Assembly (NCBI RefSeq): GCF_963678635.1
Contig: NC_087069.1
Location: forward strand, 26,400,303-26,464,302
Direction: 5' to 3'
DNA from: Symsagittifera roscoffensis
Lineage: Eukaryota; Xenacoelomorpha; Acoela; Convolutidae
DNA: 64,000 bases
Part shown: piece after piece, positions 23,101 to 33,835 of the stretch
Position numbering within the stretch: the stretch's first letter is position 1
How the letters are laid out: each line of letters begins with the position of its first letter
Position numbers and translations under genes: made by a program
The notes under the pieces: generated by a model
Databases searched by the model: none
What the model saw: only the letters and a program-made list of their open reading frames with translations
Told to the model about the DNA's origin: nothing

Positions 23101-26100
23101 GCAATAGGCAGCGAGTCGGACACGGAAAGAGCCAACAGAGAGAACAGGAACAAAAACGCGATGAAACAGTACGAATCCGCCGAAGAAAAGCGGATCAACG
23201 AAGAAAAAAGGAAATTTAATGGAATGAGACGAACGGAGGCGGACAAGAAACTGCGATCAATTTTATTTCTAGCCTTAGGGAGCAAAGGAAAAAGAGTTTT
23301 TACACAAAAGAACCCGAGAGTCAAGATTTTAGCAATAACGTTCTCCGAGTTCTGGACTTTACTAGACGCAGCATTTCACAAACCGCCCAACACTACGTTC
23401 GAAATTATTAAATCGAAAGCAGAAAGACCGCGAGTCGTACGAACAATTCTGGGGAGCCCTGACGGATTTGGCCAGCACGTGCAACATCAAGGAATCTGAC
23501 GAGGCAGAATGGATAAGCGACATCTTCATCTGCAATATGAAGAACACAGATACCCAGAGGAAACTACTGTCAGCAACCATAAGCCAGTCGGAAGCACTTA
23601 ATCAAGCTTTAATCGAGGGAAAGGGATATTTTAAACACCAGAAATTGACAAATATGTCACGGTCGTCGACCAACGGGACAACTTTTAAATCTTTTAATAA
23701 TCACAATCAGATCAAAAAGGAACCGAGCCTAAACATTGAACGGAGTAACTCGTGCATGAAATGTGGGAATACATTTACGAAAGGGCACTTAAACGTTTGC
23801 CCAGCGAAGGACATAACCTGTAAAAATTGTAATTATAAAGGACAATTCACCATATTATGTAAAATCACGCAATAAGAGACCAACTGTGAATACTGTATCA
23901 GATAATTATGTAAATACCGAGAATTGTACATACGCATCTCCGGAAAACTCCTGGACGGAAGACTAAGAATCGTGTGATGTTATAAATGCGTGGAACGAGT
24001 ACGGACAGAGTGACGATGACAATTTCTTGGTGTTGAGCGTTAGGACTAGCTACGACAAAAACGGTCTCGAAACAAAGAAACTCCTGAACTTAGGCATCGG
24101 CTGGGATATGATTGTAAGTATGAACATTTCTGTAGATTCAGCAAGCTTGTAAGTTTTTCAAAACAGAATGTATTACACAAAATTAAACTGAGATATCCGA
24201 ATCTCAAAATACACCCAGTGGAGAAAAGGATAGTAGACTTACACTGCGGATTCATCAACGACACAATCAATATCTTGAGAAAAATAATTGTCAGAACACA
24301 GTCCAATGGGTGGATCAGCGAAGAAACCCCGTTTTTCATAACCGGCGGACACAAACAAAACATCCTGGGGAACGACAATTTTCTCAAGCTGGGCATAGAA
24401 GTGACACAGAGAAAATGCCCCCAACCAATCTGCATGGTCAACCAACCCACACTCGAGAGTGAGTACAAAAACTTACCTTCTTTATCTGACAAGATTTTTA
24501 ACGAGTTCAAATAACTAGTCACTAGAGTGGGGAAAACACCTAACGACCGAAAAGTAACACATTTTCACTCACCTTTTAAACCAAAACAATCCAAAGGGAG
24601 AAGAGTCCCACTCCATTTACTCGCTGGAGTGAACGAAGAATTAAAAAGAATGGAAACAGAAGGTCACATAATAAAATTAGAGAAATGCGACAAAGATTGT
24701 TTTATCAGCCCAATTGTAATTACTCGGAAAAAGGATACTTCGATCAAACTGGCGTTAGACTCCAAGTTATTTTTAAAAATAAGTATCAAATGCCGAACAT
24801 CCATGAACTGATTGATAAGGTGGCTCTTCAAATTTCAGAAAAATCCAACGGGCGAGTTTGATTTAGTAATCTAGACCTGAAAAACGCTTATAGCCAACTC
24901 AAACTATCCGAACAAACAAGTAAACAGTGCAACTTTAGTATAGTAGGCGGTGAAACTACTAGAACGTATCGATTTTTAACTGGATTTTACGGACTGGGGG
25001 ACATGCCAAATGAATTCCAACGGGTCATGGACTCACTGTTGAAAAACTTCCCTTTCACAAATTATTACATAGACGACATCCTGGTAGCCTCGCGTGGATC
25101 CATGGAAGAACACAAATCAATAGTGTATAGAATCTTATCAATATTAGATAAGAACAACAGGGCAGTTAAATGGGAAATGCGCATTTTTTAAATCAGATAT
25201 CGAATGGCTTGGCTTCAAGATCTCAGGCGATGGAGTACGACCTTTGGTCGGTAAAGCAGACGCAAAAAAAAATTTGCCAACCCCGAAGAATATTTCCGAA
25301 ATTACGTTCATTTTTCGGCTCGATAAACCAATATGTGAAATTCGTTCCTAACTTATCGACATTAAGTTCTCCCCTTCGGCCACTACTATACAAAAAATCG
25401 GTCTACAAATGGGACATTAACCATTCCATAGCGTTTGAGAAGTCAAAAGCCTAAATAGTAAATATCACAGAAAACAGCCACTTTGATATTAAAGAGAACA
25501 CAAGACTGAAAACGGATGCTTTACACAACGGACTAGGGGCGAACCTAGAACAATTACAGGGCGACCAGTGCAAAACAATGTCGTTTGCATCCAGATTTTT
25601 AAATAACTATGAAATGAAATATTCTACCAACAAATTGGAGTTGCTGGGAGTCGTATGGGCAACTGAACACTTTAGAAACTCCCTGTACGGAACTGAATTT
25701 CAAATAGTAACAGACCATAAAGCATTACTATCAGCACTTTCAAAACAAAACGATGCATAGTCGATTGACCCGTTGGGTGAACAGACTTTTACCATTCAAT
25801 TTTAAAATTTCGCATTTACCAGGAAAGGACATGGGCTTTACAGACCTTTTATCTAGACTTCCTTCAGGCAAAGCCCTCCCAATTTCCCATTATGACGACG
25901 AATTTGTAGTCGCTTCAATCGACAAAATTCAGAACATTTTATTGAATAAACAATATTCTGAAAATGTTACTGTAAATACTGTAGATAGACCAACGGTCGC
26001 TGTAAAAAATAATTCTCAAATTACTACAATCCTGGCGGGAAACGAAAATTCAAGCGACGTGATTGGTCAGAATCGGTTGAATAGCTCTTTAGCTTTACCT

Positions 26101-29100
26101 AACCTCAAAATTATTGCTGCTATCATATCTTGTATCGCTCGGTCGATCAAAATTTTCACAATCATCATTCTCGGGCAGAAAATTGTACTACAAATTGTCA
26201 ACCTGTCGATAATTCGAAATTTAATTTTAAAAGTATTACCTTTACGGACAAAGTCCTGTTATATTTTTTATTAGAAAACAGACAATTTACACCATCCAGC
26301 AAAAAACGACTAGAATTTCCAATGGATAAAGTGAACGAACCTCTACTGATCATCCCCGAAGAACATAATATCGCCCTCAAAGTCAGGGATGACCGACTTT
26401 CACCCGACCACGCGCACCTCGAAAGAAGATACAAGGCGGACCTAAGCTTACCAAATTCCCCGAATCGCCCTGAAAACCACTGCTCAAAGAAGTTGCTTCA
26501 GATTATGACTAGGGAAGATAAGGTGCAGTGGGACTTGATCGAGACGATAAATACGAATCGACCAATGGGCATACACGGAGCATACATGAAAATCTACGAC
26601 AAAGATCTACACGTGAAGGACGATTTACTTTTCCTCGATAATAAATTAGTTGTTCCAGCTACTATCAGGGGAACTTTCAATTCGATGCTCCATGAGACTC
26701 ATCCATAACAGTTTGGGATGAAATCTCTTGCCGAATACTTGTGGCGGCCGCACATTTATCGGGAAATTTACCATCACGGGAGAACATGTAGCCAATGTTT
26801 AAAAGCTGCTAAGAACATTAAAGTTTTACTAGGCACCCGTAATATTTCGAAACTCCCGACGTTGACATTTGCGAACGAAGAAATTAATCTGGACTTTGCG
26901 GGACCGTTGGACGCGTTCTGGGGTAGCAATAAATTCATCCTTCTTTGCATTGACCGATATACAAAGTTCCCTTCGACCAATATTGTTAACAACACTTCCG
27001 CGAGAAATGTAATTTCATTTTTAAACGATTACTGTCATCTACACGGATTCCCAAGAAGAATTAGAGTCGACCATGGGTCATGCTTCTTATCACATGATTT
27101 CAAAAACTTCTGCGAAAAATTTAACATGGAAATTATTTATGCACAGTCGGCGACCACAGATCCAATGGGCAAGTGGAAAGATTAGTTTACACAAATAAAT
27201 CAAAACTACTGGCAATGTCTTTTGAATTACCCAAGCCGTCACTAAATGAGTCGATCAAAAAATCATTTGGAATTTGAGAATCTCGAAGCAATCCGCGATC
27301 GGCTGTACCTCTTTTGAAAAACATTTTAATAGAGTAGCGAACACTAGGTGGAAAAACCTTATGTCCGATATTGACCATTTAGATAAAGGGAAAGCTATCA
27401 TGTCCAAAGATCGCGCCACTAACTGGGAACTCCACGACGGGGCAGAAGATGGATATCTGGACGAGGAAAAGGACAGCACGTCAGACCCAGAAGACAACCT
27501 GCCACTATCTAGGGCAGCCACTCTAAATACAAAACCGGACGACATTAAACAAGCTTCAGATCCCCTTGCAAAAAAAAGCAGTCATGGGAGGTAACTTATA
27601 TAGAGGGGTGTCGAACAGGAAAAATAGGGATCCATATTTTAATTTGGTTAAGAAGGATATCATCGATTCTTCAGAAAACACCATAACCCTTGACAACGGT
27701 CACGTTTTAATCAAATCGGATCTGGCTATAAAAGGAAAAATACTCCCTGGGCCCAAAAAAATAATAGTGAATCAGACACCCACCGGGCATAAACCTCATA
27801 CCCATTCGAGTTTGGCTGGGAAAAAAAGAAACTCTCACCACCAAAGAAAGCTGTATCGACACCCTCTGGGCATTCGGGTCAAAGCACCTCAAGAGCGTCC
27901 AACACCAGAGCAGGGATCAGTGCACCGACTGTGAGCGTGGCCACTCAAGACTCTTCAAGAATCTCTTCAGGTTCCTCTTCTTCTTTAAACCTAGATTCGT
28001 GGGACGAGATAATCGATGATTACTTCGACGATGTGACCAATAACAATATAACTCAGAACCATCATTCCGAATCTAACCAGGGCTTAAGTGTTACAGGTAC
28101 CGTCGAATCCCCACACCCGAGCTCAGAAAGGCCAGCGAACACCGACCTCCAGTAGGTCGTTATCATCCCCGACTCGACCGCAACAGAAGGATCGCAAAAT
28201 AACCCAATACTGGTAGACAGTACTCCGGAGCCTACGGTCAGCCCGACGATAATACTTCGACATTCTAGACCACGCAGAAATGTGGGCCCCCCACAGTTTT
28301 ACGGAAATCAACGCTTTATAGACGTGGTTCTAGAAAAAGATGACACAGGGGTGTCACCTTCAGTATTCTCCTTTCCACCCGACATTTCCAGGGCTACTTT
28401 CACGGTCACATCACTGTCCGATTTATTGACACTACTAGCGGAGGCCCCTCCCCGACAAATTCTCATTGCGGAAGCGACGTTATCCTGGTCATCAAAGAAC
28501 TCTCTCCCGACGGTCAGACTAGTAATTTCTCCTACGAAGACTCATTTCTACGAAAATTCCTCGGGCTCAAACTCAGCCTACCAGATCACGAAGGACTCCC
28601 CGCACGAGGTAGACAACTGTAGCGAAATTTCCTCGACTATAGATTCGGAAATGAGGGCTAAACTGGATGATTTTGACAACCAATTTAATAAACTGAACAA
28701 AACACAAACTTGACCCATATCTTATCGTCTGATTTTCAATTTTACCTGTAGATACATTTGTACATGTTAATGTACATGTTGGGTATTAGTTTTAATTTAG
28801 TTAGTTACTGTACTTTGTAAATTTGTAATTCTGTATAGTCACCCTGTACATTGTACATTCTCTCTCAATGGTGGATTCTATTTTGTTTCTGTATACTTAC
28901 CTTCATGGTGCAGTTTGTAAAATTTTGTTCATTCTCGAAGGGGAAAAAAGGGTGTATATAGAGTTATGTAGTTAGTTTGCAGTTTTATTTTTTTTCCCGG
29001 TGGGAAATGTTGTGATTTGTTTTAGTGTCTTAAATGACCTTCGGTATTTAATTAATACCTGTCAACCAATTTAGTTACCACCATTGGTTGGTCGATATGA

Positions 29101-30208
29101 GATATTGCTCAGTTGTCCTTTTAACGTTCTTAATTCACATACTTCCTTTTAATAGTTTTAGTCTTTTTAAGTTTATGTACAGTAAATGTATATAGGTTTA
29201 TAGAATTAGAATAGTTTATTAAAAATGACAATTTTAGGGTTCTAATGTGTCGAAGAGAGTAGTGGAGCAGTTTCAATTCAGTGACTGGCCTGACTTTGGA
29301 TGTCCCGAAGACCCAGAAGTGTTCTTGAAGTTCCTCGAGCACGTTCGCTCATTCTACCCGCACGTCGACCAGACTACTGCACCTATTATAGTCCATTGCA
29401 GGTATCCACTTCACAGTTTATGTTTAAATCTTAATAAAATCTGATAAAAAACTTTATATTTTTTTCTGCGTTTCATAATTTCAGCTACCCATTATGAAAG
29501 CTCAATCTCCCAACTATGAGGATTTAGCTTTTTTGATCTATAAAATTTTAAAATTAATTCATTACGAGACCAAACTGTGCACTAGATAGGCGCACAATTT
29601 TATGTCTGTATGTTCCTGGAATCCATAGAGAAGCCTTAAACATTTTATATCCAATTTGAAAAAAAAAACATTATACCCAATATTCGCCAATTTTAGTTGT
29701 ACATTTACGTATTGTCCTGAATTACCAAACTCAATCAAATTGAGTTTGTAAAAGCATGGCTTTGAAAATCTTCATCGATTTCAATTCGAACTAATAAAAA
29801 AGTTAGATCCTTGCCCTTTACAGCGCGGGTTGTGGTCGATCTGGAACGTTTATTGCACTTGACCGAATCTTTGAAATGATTGATAAAGCCGAAACTATTG
29901 ACATCAGAGGTATCGTAGCTTCCTTAAGAGCATCGCGTCCGCAAATGGTTCAAACGTTGGAGCAGTATGTATTCATACATTCTGCGGCTGAAGTTATGAT
30001 AATTAAGGAACTGGCGAAGCGAAAAAAGATTGGCGATTCAAGTCCGGAGCTGAAAAAGAGCAGTCGACGCAAACGTCGTATCTCGGCTTTTTCAATCCAA
30101 AACACAGACGAAAGCACTACTGCTCCAAAAAAGAGCAACCGGGATTCGATCTATATTTCGATGCCGATTAATCTCATAGACTCTGGCGAAGACTCAAAAG
30201 ACAAATAA
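17157..30208 (+). CDS. Receptor-type protein tyrosine phosphatase, catalytic domain
   Basis: Seven exons in consistent phase: 17157-17291, 17858-17942, 18826-18913, 19364-19479, 21861-22073, 29238-29401, 29824-30208 (stop TAA). It removes phosphate from tyrosine in proteins. The whole PTP fold is present: NRYGDI and [10 protein letters not shown] (exons 1-2), [20 protein letters not shown] then FWRMVWE and MLTQ, the WPD loop in FSDWPDFG with the general acid Asp, the P-loop [10 protein letters not shown] with the nucleophilic Cys and Arg split across exons 6/7, and the Q-loop MVQTLEQY. All catalytic residues are kept, so it should be active. A basic, serine-rich tail of about 65 residues follows, with no second PTP domain. 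The [10 protein letters not shown] and QYVFIH segments are most like single-domain R3 receptor PTPs, but no membrane or extracellular exon was found, so a cytosolic PTP is possible. Exon 5 has a GEGG-rich loop. AATAAA overlaps the stop codon. Confidence 0.9.
17995..18090. repeat. Dispersed repeat shared by two phosphatase introns
   Basis: CCAAACTGTGCACTGGATAG and GTCTGTAGGTTCCTGGA here match 29571-29660 in the same gene (CCAAACTGTGCACTAGATAG, GTCTGTATGTTCCTGGA). A weaker relative, GCCAAACTGTTCATTGGATG, lies at about 50324. Both phosphatase copies lie shortly downstream of a splice donor. Confidence 0.75.
18138..18530. repeat. Irregular GGATTCCGCAA short repeats
   Basis: The motif GGATTCCGCAA and close variants occur about eleven times (near 18145, 18185, 18204, 18226, 18245, 18264, 18317, 18349, 18371, 18486 and 18516), with spacings near 20-22 bp in the densest part. 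Several are followed by TRTGTAAGT. It lies in the second visible phosphatase intron. This is not a CRISPR array: repeats are short, variable and unevenly spaced. Confidence 0.75.
18298..18340. repeat. Perfect 43-bp palindrome
   Basis: Twenty-one-base arms (left arm ending ATTTGTTTGTGGA) pair without mismatch around a single central T at 18319. It overlaps one unit of the ATTCCGCA repeats, so the centre reads GGATTCC. Confidence 0.92.
19960..21150 (-). pseudogene. Decayed LINE (Jockey/CR1-like) reverse transcriptase fragment
   Basis: Minus-strand reading gives, in several frames, the usual order of a non-LTR retrotransposon [22 protein letters not shown] (about 21070), [20 protein letters not shown]-like text after ENSTNF (about 20870), an AFDTINH catalytic-region phrase (about 20630), FLSYINDLA (about 20480) and AKYL then PYGLLIW near 20050. 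Stops and frameshifts break it, and the FADD-type active site is not intact. It lies antisense inside the intron between phosphatase exons 19364-19479 and 21861-22073. The only long open piece is 20913-21140. Clade assignment is by memory of motif wording and is approximate. Confidence 0.75.
22090..22220. repeat. Dispersed repeat, one of three copies
   Basis: A stretch reading GGCTCTTTTACC, ATCAGTTTTATCGTGTA and TTTTACGAGGCTAAGTATGAA matches 40317-40460 (TTTTACAAGGTTGAGTATGAA, GATGTGAACAGTA) and 58441-58600 (TTTTACAAGGTTAAGTATGAA, AATGTGAACAGATA). Family unknown; no terminal repeats defined. Confidence 0.7.
22698..22907 (+). repeat. 5' LTR of gypsy-like element
   Basis: 210 bp from TGTTGTGATTTG to TTTATTA, aligned over its whole length with 29008-29221. 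The terminus is TA rather than the usual CA; the related second family in this window ends in CA. Confidence 0.93.
22907..23875 (+). pseudogene. gag of gypsy-like element (frameshifted)
   Basis: The frame opens at ATG 22907 (MAQSNDSN), on the LTR/primer-site junction. It shifts at the C-run near 22942, continues from about 22990 ([16 protein letters not shown]), and runs through a charged coiled region rich in E, K and R. A second frameshift near 23400-23410 moves the frame to [20 protein letters not shown], a typical gag segment. It ends with two zinc knuckles: CMKC...H...C and [14 protein letters not shown], where the usual His is Gln. Gag would bind element RNA and form particles. The homologous start in the second family (42735-43084) supports the N-terminus. 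Broken by at least two frameshifts and a knuckle substitution. Confidence 0.82.
22908..22931 (+). promoter_or_regulatory. Primer-binding site, tRNA-Ser type
   Basis: TGGCGCAGTC follows the LTR directly and is complementary to the CCA end of tRNA-Ser of the GCAGTCG-acceptor type, as in Drosophila 297 and 17.6. GATTCGAAC a few bases on matches the complement of the tRNA T-arm. With the last LTR base, TG of the site forms ATG, which opens the gag frame. Confidence 0.8.
23880..28350 (+). pseudogene. pol of gypsy-like element (PR-RT-RH-IN, broken)
   Basis: Protease region with VDSAS in place of the D-S/T-G active site (about 24130). RT from about 24530 ([29 protein letters not shown]), with catalytic YIDDILVAS near 25065 and frameshifts near 24770 and 25180. 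RNase H around 25500-25740 ([34 protein letters not shown]), stop at 25758, then [17 protein letters not shown] in a new frame. Integrase about 26640-27185: HETHP and CSQC of the zinc finger, LDFAGP and RVDHGS with the first two acidic residues; the region of the final Glu ends in a stop (DPMGKWKD). A C-terminal part follows to about 28350 ([32 protein letters not shown]). Multiple lesions; inactive. Confidence 0.88.
28351..29007 (+). other. 3' region of gypsy-like element
   Basis: One open frame, continuing from 28282, reaches 28713 with serine/threonine/proline-rich sequence, probably the end of pol or a third ORF; no envelope features (signal peptide, membrane anchor) are visible. The rest is non-coding, with GAAGGGGAAAAAAGGG at about 28937 and GGTGGGAAA at 28999-29007 as purine tracts. 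Confidence 0.55.
29008..29221 (+). repeat. 3' LTR of gypsy-like element
   Basis: 214 bp; the extra 4 bp are a second GGTT in CATTGGTTGGTCG. Followed by the target duplication AAAAT, then GACAATTTTAG and the phosphatase exon at 29238. Confidence 0.93.
29571..29660. repeat. Second copy of phosphatase-intron repeat
   Basis: Matches 17995-18090 over about 90 bp with scattered differences; lies in the intron between the two exons that share the HCSAG active-site codon. Confidence 0.72.
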
Positions 30209-30248
30209 AAATGGCAAACTTTATTGAAATACTTTATGTATCCCTATG

Positions 30249-30597
30249 CAGTAGCGGATTTAGGGGGGCGAAGGGATGGGGGGCTCAGGGATTTGATCCT
30301 TTGTACAATTTTGAGATATTTATTTTTGGCTGACTGACCCTAAAATTTTTCTAATGGCGCCAATATAATGGCGCGATTTTTTGGTCGAAATTTTCCAAAA
30401 ACTGCCTAAAAACGCTTTTTTGGGCGTTCTTTTCAAAAAATGACTGCGGCGCGCAAAACAATGTGGTCAAAATAGGGTCTTTATAGTGGTTTGGGAGAGC
30501 TAAGAAAATCAATTTGGTCGACCTAAAAAAAAGTCGACAAATTTATAATTTTTTTTTCAAAATCCGCCCCCTCGAAAATTTCCTAGATCCGCGCCTG
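30249..30597. mobile_element. Short hAT-like element (MITE)
   Basis: 349 bp bounded by CAGTAGCGGATTTAGG at the left and CCTAGATCCGCGCCTG at the right, an imperfect terminal inverted repeat of about 16 bp. Flanking octamers TCCCTATG and TCGCCATG agree at 6 of 8 positions, as for a decayed hAT target duplication. No transposase. Inside are GGCGCCAATATAATGGCGCG and other palindromic GGCGC pieces. Related copies lie at 39604-39909 and 40757-41110, sharing CAGGGRCGSATYTAGG ends and GTTGTTTGGCC, AAAATGGATGTCA text. Confidence 0.7.
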
Positions 30598-30605
30598 TCG
30601 CCATG

Positions 30606-33309
30606 TAATAAGTTGTTGCATGTTTGTTAAGCTTTTTCAAAGTTCTCTTTCCGTTGTTGTTGTTCAAAGAAATGTTGATTTATTGATTGTTTCTCAAAGT
30701 TTCGGTTTAAAAATGCTTTTTGGTCGAAGTTGTTTGTTTCTTTTGATTCTGATCAGAGACCGGAAAAAAGTAAGATTTTTAATTTTTTTTTGCCCTCAAG
30801 TTTTTTTAATTTACGCAAAATCATAATTTCTTGAAAATGGCAAAAAAAATCGAGATATGGAAACTGGATTTTATGGTAAAAAGTCCTGCCAAATTTGTTC
30901 ATGCGCGGATAAAATGCATAAGGTCGAAATAATATTCTTTATTCTGAACCACAAACGGCGCTAGTGTCTAAAAAAAGAAATGGAAAAGAAGTGTTGGCTT
31001 AGATTTTTGTCTATGGGAATCCAAGGGAATGTCTATGGGACCAAGGGAATCCTAGCAATTATCGAGAATTTTTCCAGATAAGATCATGGGAACTTCAACT
31101 TCAATCAGCAATCAGCAACTTCAACCTTTATTTTTCTTAAGAGAGAGACTCTGAAAACGGTAGGTCGCTTTTTTCTCTGACCAATTTGAGCAGCCTGGTG
31201 CCGAGGTAAATAACATGAAACGAATAAGTTTTTGCCTTTATCCTGTTTGAAGAAAATTTTTGTTTGATAGCCTTTTTAATAGGAATGAAGGTGCAGTTTT
31301 TAACAGAGTAACAATTCCTGAAACTTTGTTTTGCAAGCTGAGTCTGAGCGAAATATCCTTTTGTGAAATAAAGTGCCGACAAAACAGATTTCTTTCAAAG
31401 TGAATGATCGAAGTAAAGTCATTTTTTAGGTCCCTGGATTGACAAAATTTTCAAATCAGTCAGTTTTAATTTATGAACAACATCTTATCCATGAAATTTA
31501 TATGTCAAAAAGTACATAAAACTGAACGAAACCTGCGTGATATGCGTTTTTCATACAGGAGAATCGTATGATTTACTTTTTTCATCCAAAACACAAAATC
31601 CTTTCTTTGTTGATCAGAAATTTTCAAATTGTCAAATATTCAAGTAGACAAATAATTTGAGTAATATGTATAAAAGAAATTGAAGCTTGTATGAACTACG
31701 CACAAGAAGACAAAGGGCAAAGTGTACTTCTCCGCAATTGATAAGTGGCATCAAGTGGTAGAATTTGCAGCAAAAAAAAAGAAGCCATCAGCAAATTACG
31801 ATAATTTATGGAAATCATTTTCAAAATAAATTGATTCAAGAAGACACATAAATTAAATGGCAAAACTATGGGATTCAATATGAAAAGTTTCACGGAAATT
31901 TCAAGCTAAAAATTCTGATCAATTTGGTTTGCGATAAATTTTGGCTTTTCTTAATTAGGACGAAATGTTGATTGCTAGAAATCAAATCTTCAACGTAGAC
32001 AATTGCTCAACTTATTTTCTTCTAAGTTTTCACGTTCCCTTTATTTTTGTTTATGAGCAATTGAAAGTTTCAAAAAATCAACACAATTTAAAAAAATTGT
32101 GTCAATACCTGTTATCTAAACTTTTGTTTCAACTTTTGCAACGAAAGTAACGAAATATTTGTGTTCCGGGTGATTTTTTTCTTCAGACAAATTTCGACTT
32201 TTTAACTAGCCAATATCATTCAAACAGTTCGTTGAATTCTTCGAGTTTGAATAAGAACAACGAAGCATTAATAGTTAACCCATACCTAACAAATTATGAA
32301 TTTTTGACAAAAAATACTGAATTTTTTATCAGAGTTCTGGCCAGAAAATACTTATGAAATGTTTAATAAAAGACCTTAAAATGTTTTTTTTCTAGAAAAT
32401 TTCTTTTTTAATCTAACTGCTCGTCAAAAGTTTTCTTCAGATGCTCCCCATTTTCAGCCAAAAACTCAAACTGTATTCGAGCCCTCATGGTTGATACACG
32501 ACTGTTTTATCCCATAGGACCATAGGCCACAAGACCATAGGCCACAAGACTTCAATTGATTTTTTTTCAGAGCAAACTGTTGCAAATTATTACTTGATAA
32601 GCTTCAAAATGAAACCAATTGCAATTCCAAATGTCAGATAAAAAATAGATAAATTCTATACAAAAACAACAAACAAAGTAAATGAGATTATCCAAATAAA
32701 GAGCACTATCCAATAAAAAGCCTTTTGTTGAGTATGGAAAGCCTTCCCTATGAAGAAAGAGTTGAGCAGTTAAGCATTACGAGTTTTGTACCTTGTTAAC
32801 TACCCCCCTCACCCCCTATTGCAATAGGGTGGAAACAGTTAACAAAATCCAAATATAGAGCTGTTCTTTTTTGCTCTCGCTCCAACTCCAATAACCTTAA
32901 GCAGGGTGAAATAAACCGATTTTTTTATTGCAGATTATACAAACTTCATAGGCAAATTAGAAAACATTTGATTACTCAAACAAAATCTGAAGTTGACTGC
33001 TTTTTGAAAAAATTTTGCGTTTCTAATTTCAAAAAAAAGCACTTGCCGAATTTCAAGACTTTTTTCTCTAACTATAGCAAAAGCAATTTCAATCGGTAAC
33101 CAGGCATTCTTTTCATCAAAACAGTTTTCATTTAAAATCTGTAAGATTTTGATTTTGCTACTTAATGAAACTTGAACATTTTCACAACTTGGCTAGAGGT
33201 AAAATACGCGCCTTCAGTACACATACGGCTGTTGCTCAAATCCAGGCTGAAATTTTTTCGTCTTTAATATGTGGCAATTGATCTTTTTGGGGGAAAATAT
33301 ATCTGATAA
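30606..33309. other. Intergenic spacer between phosphatase and nitric oxide synthase
   Basis: AT-rich with no supported gene. Small local repeats: GGGAATCC and CTATGGGA phrases repeated near 31010-31050, and ACCATAGGCCACAAG repeated at about 32519 and 32535. The phosphatase and the synthase converge here. Short ORFs at 31137-31382, 31696-31893 and 31965-32150 show no recognisable content. Confidence 0.6.
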
Positions 33310-33740
33310 AAACACCAATTTTTTCGGCTGGTTTTCCAAAATAGAGGTTTTTGTTCAAAGCATCATTAGTCTTTTGATTTGAGCAGTTTTAACAATAATA
33401 AAAATTTTGATTTGTTAAGTCATCAACTTTTTTCGGTTTTTCATGCTTAAGTAGGTATAGTTTATACTGTGATGGCTTACTTGCCTTTTGTTGTGGTCTT
33501 TGATGGATAGAAATACATATAGATTGCAGTTTTTTATTCAGCAGGAATGGGGCGTGAAAACTTCGTTATCAAAGTTTACCAGCTCAAAATTCTATGCTGC
33601 GTCTACTTGTCGGCTTAGTTGCCAGTCGGTGAACGATTATGAAAGCTTACTTAATGGCGGTAGTTGTTTTCCTCAAATTGAACATACTTCAAGACAAATG
33701 TACGAATCTTTGATAAACAAAACTTTTTCATTATAAGAAA
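33310..33740. repeat. Dispersed repeat also found at 45640-46010
   Basis: GGGGCGTGAAAACTTCGTTATC, GGTGAACGATTATGAAAGC and CATACTTCAAGACAAATGTACGAA here match GGGCGTGAAAACTTTGAACATC, GGTAAACTTGTGAAAAA and CATTCAAGACAAACGTATGCAA at 45800-46000. The 82-codon ORF at 33488-33736 is part of this repeat and is not kept in the other copy, so it is not called as a gene. Confidence 0.72.
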
Positions 33741-33761
33741 AAATGTTGAAATAAAAAACTT

Positions 33762-33767
33762 TTTATT
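33762..33767 (-). terminator. Poly(A) signal of nitric oxide synthase
   Basis: AATAAA on the minus strand, about 69 bp past the stop codon at 33836-33838. It is the nearest canonical signal. Confidence 0.55.
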
Positions 33768-33835
33768 ATAAAAAATAATTACATAAAATAGCAATCTGCA
33801 GTCAAATTTACGTTTCTTAGAACTTCAAATAGTAT

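Larger units (their letters stand above)
22698..29221 (+). mobile_element. Complete but decayed Ty3/gypsy-like LTR retrotransposon
   Basis: A 6524-bp element inserted on the sense strand of the phosphatase intron. LTRs of 210 and 214 bp start TGTTGTGATTTG and end TAGTTTATTA; they differ at about nine positions plus a 4-bp indel (roughly 95 % identical), so the insertion is not recent. A 5-bp target duplication AAAAT flanks it (22693-22697 and 29222-29226). Inside are a primer-binding site matching tRNA-Ser, gag with zinc knuckles, and pol in the order protease, RT, RNase H, integrase, which is the gypsy order. GGTGGGAAA directly before the 3' LTR is the likely polypurine tract. Frameshifts and stops in gag and pol make it non-autonomous. 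It ends 16 bp before phosphatase exon 29238-29401. Confidence 0.95.

Noticed and set aside
33488-33736. 82-codon plus-strand ORF next to NOS
   Set aside because: It lies in a dispersed repeat whose other copy (45640-46010) does not keep the frame.
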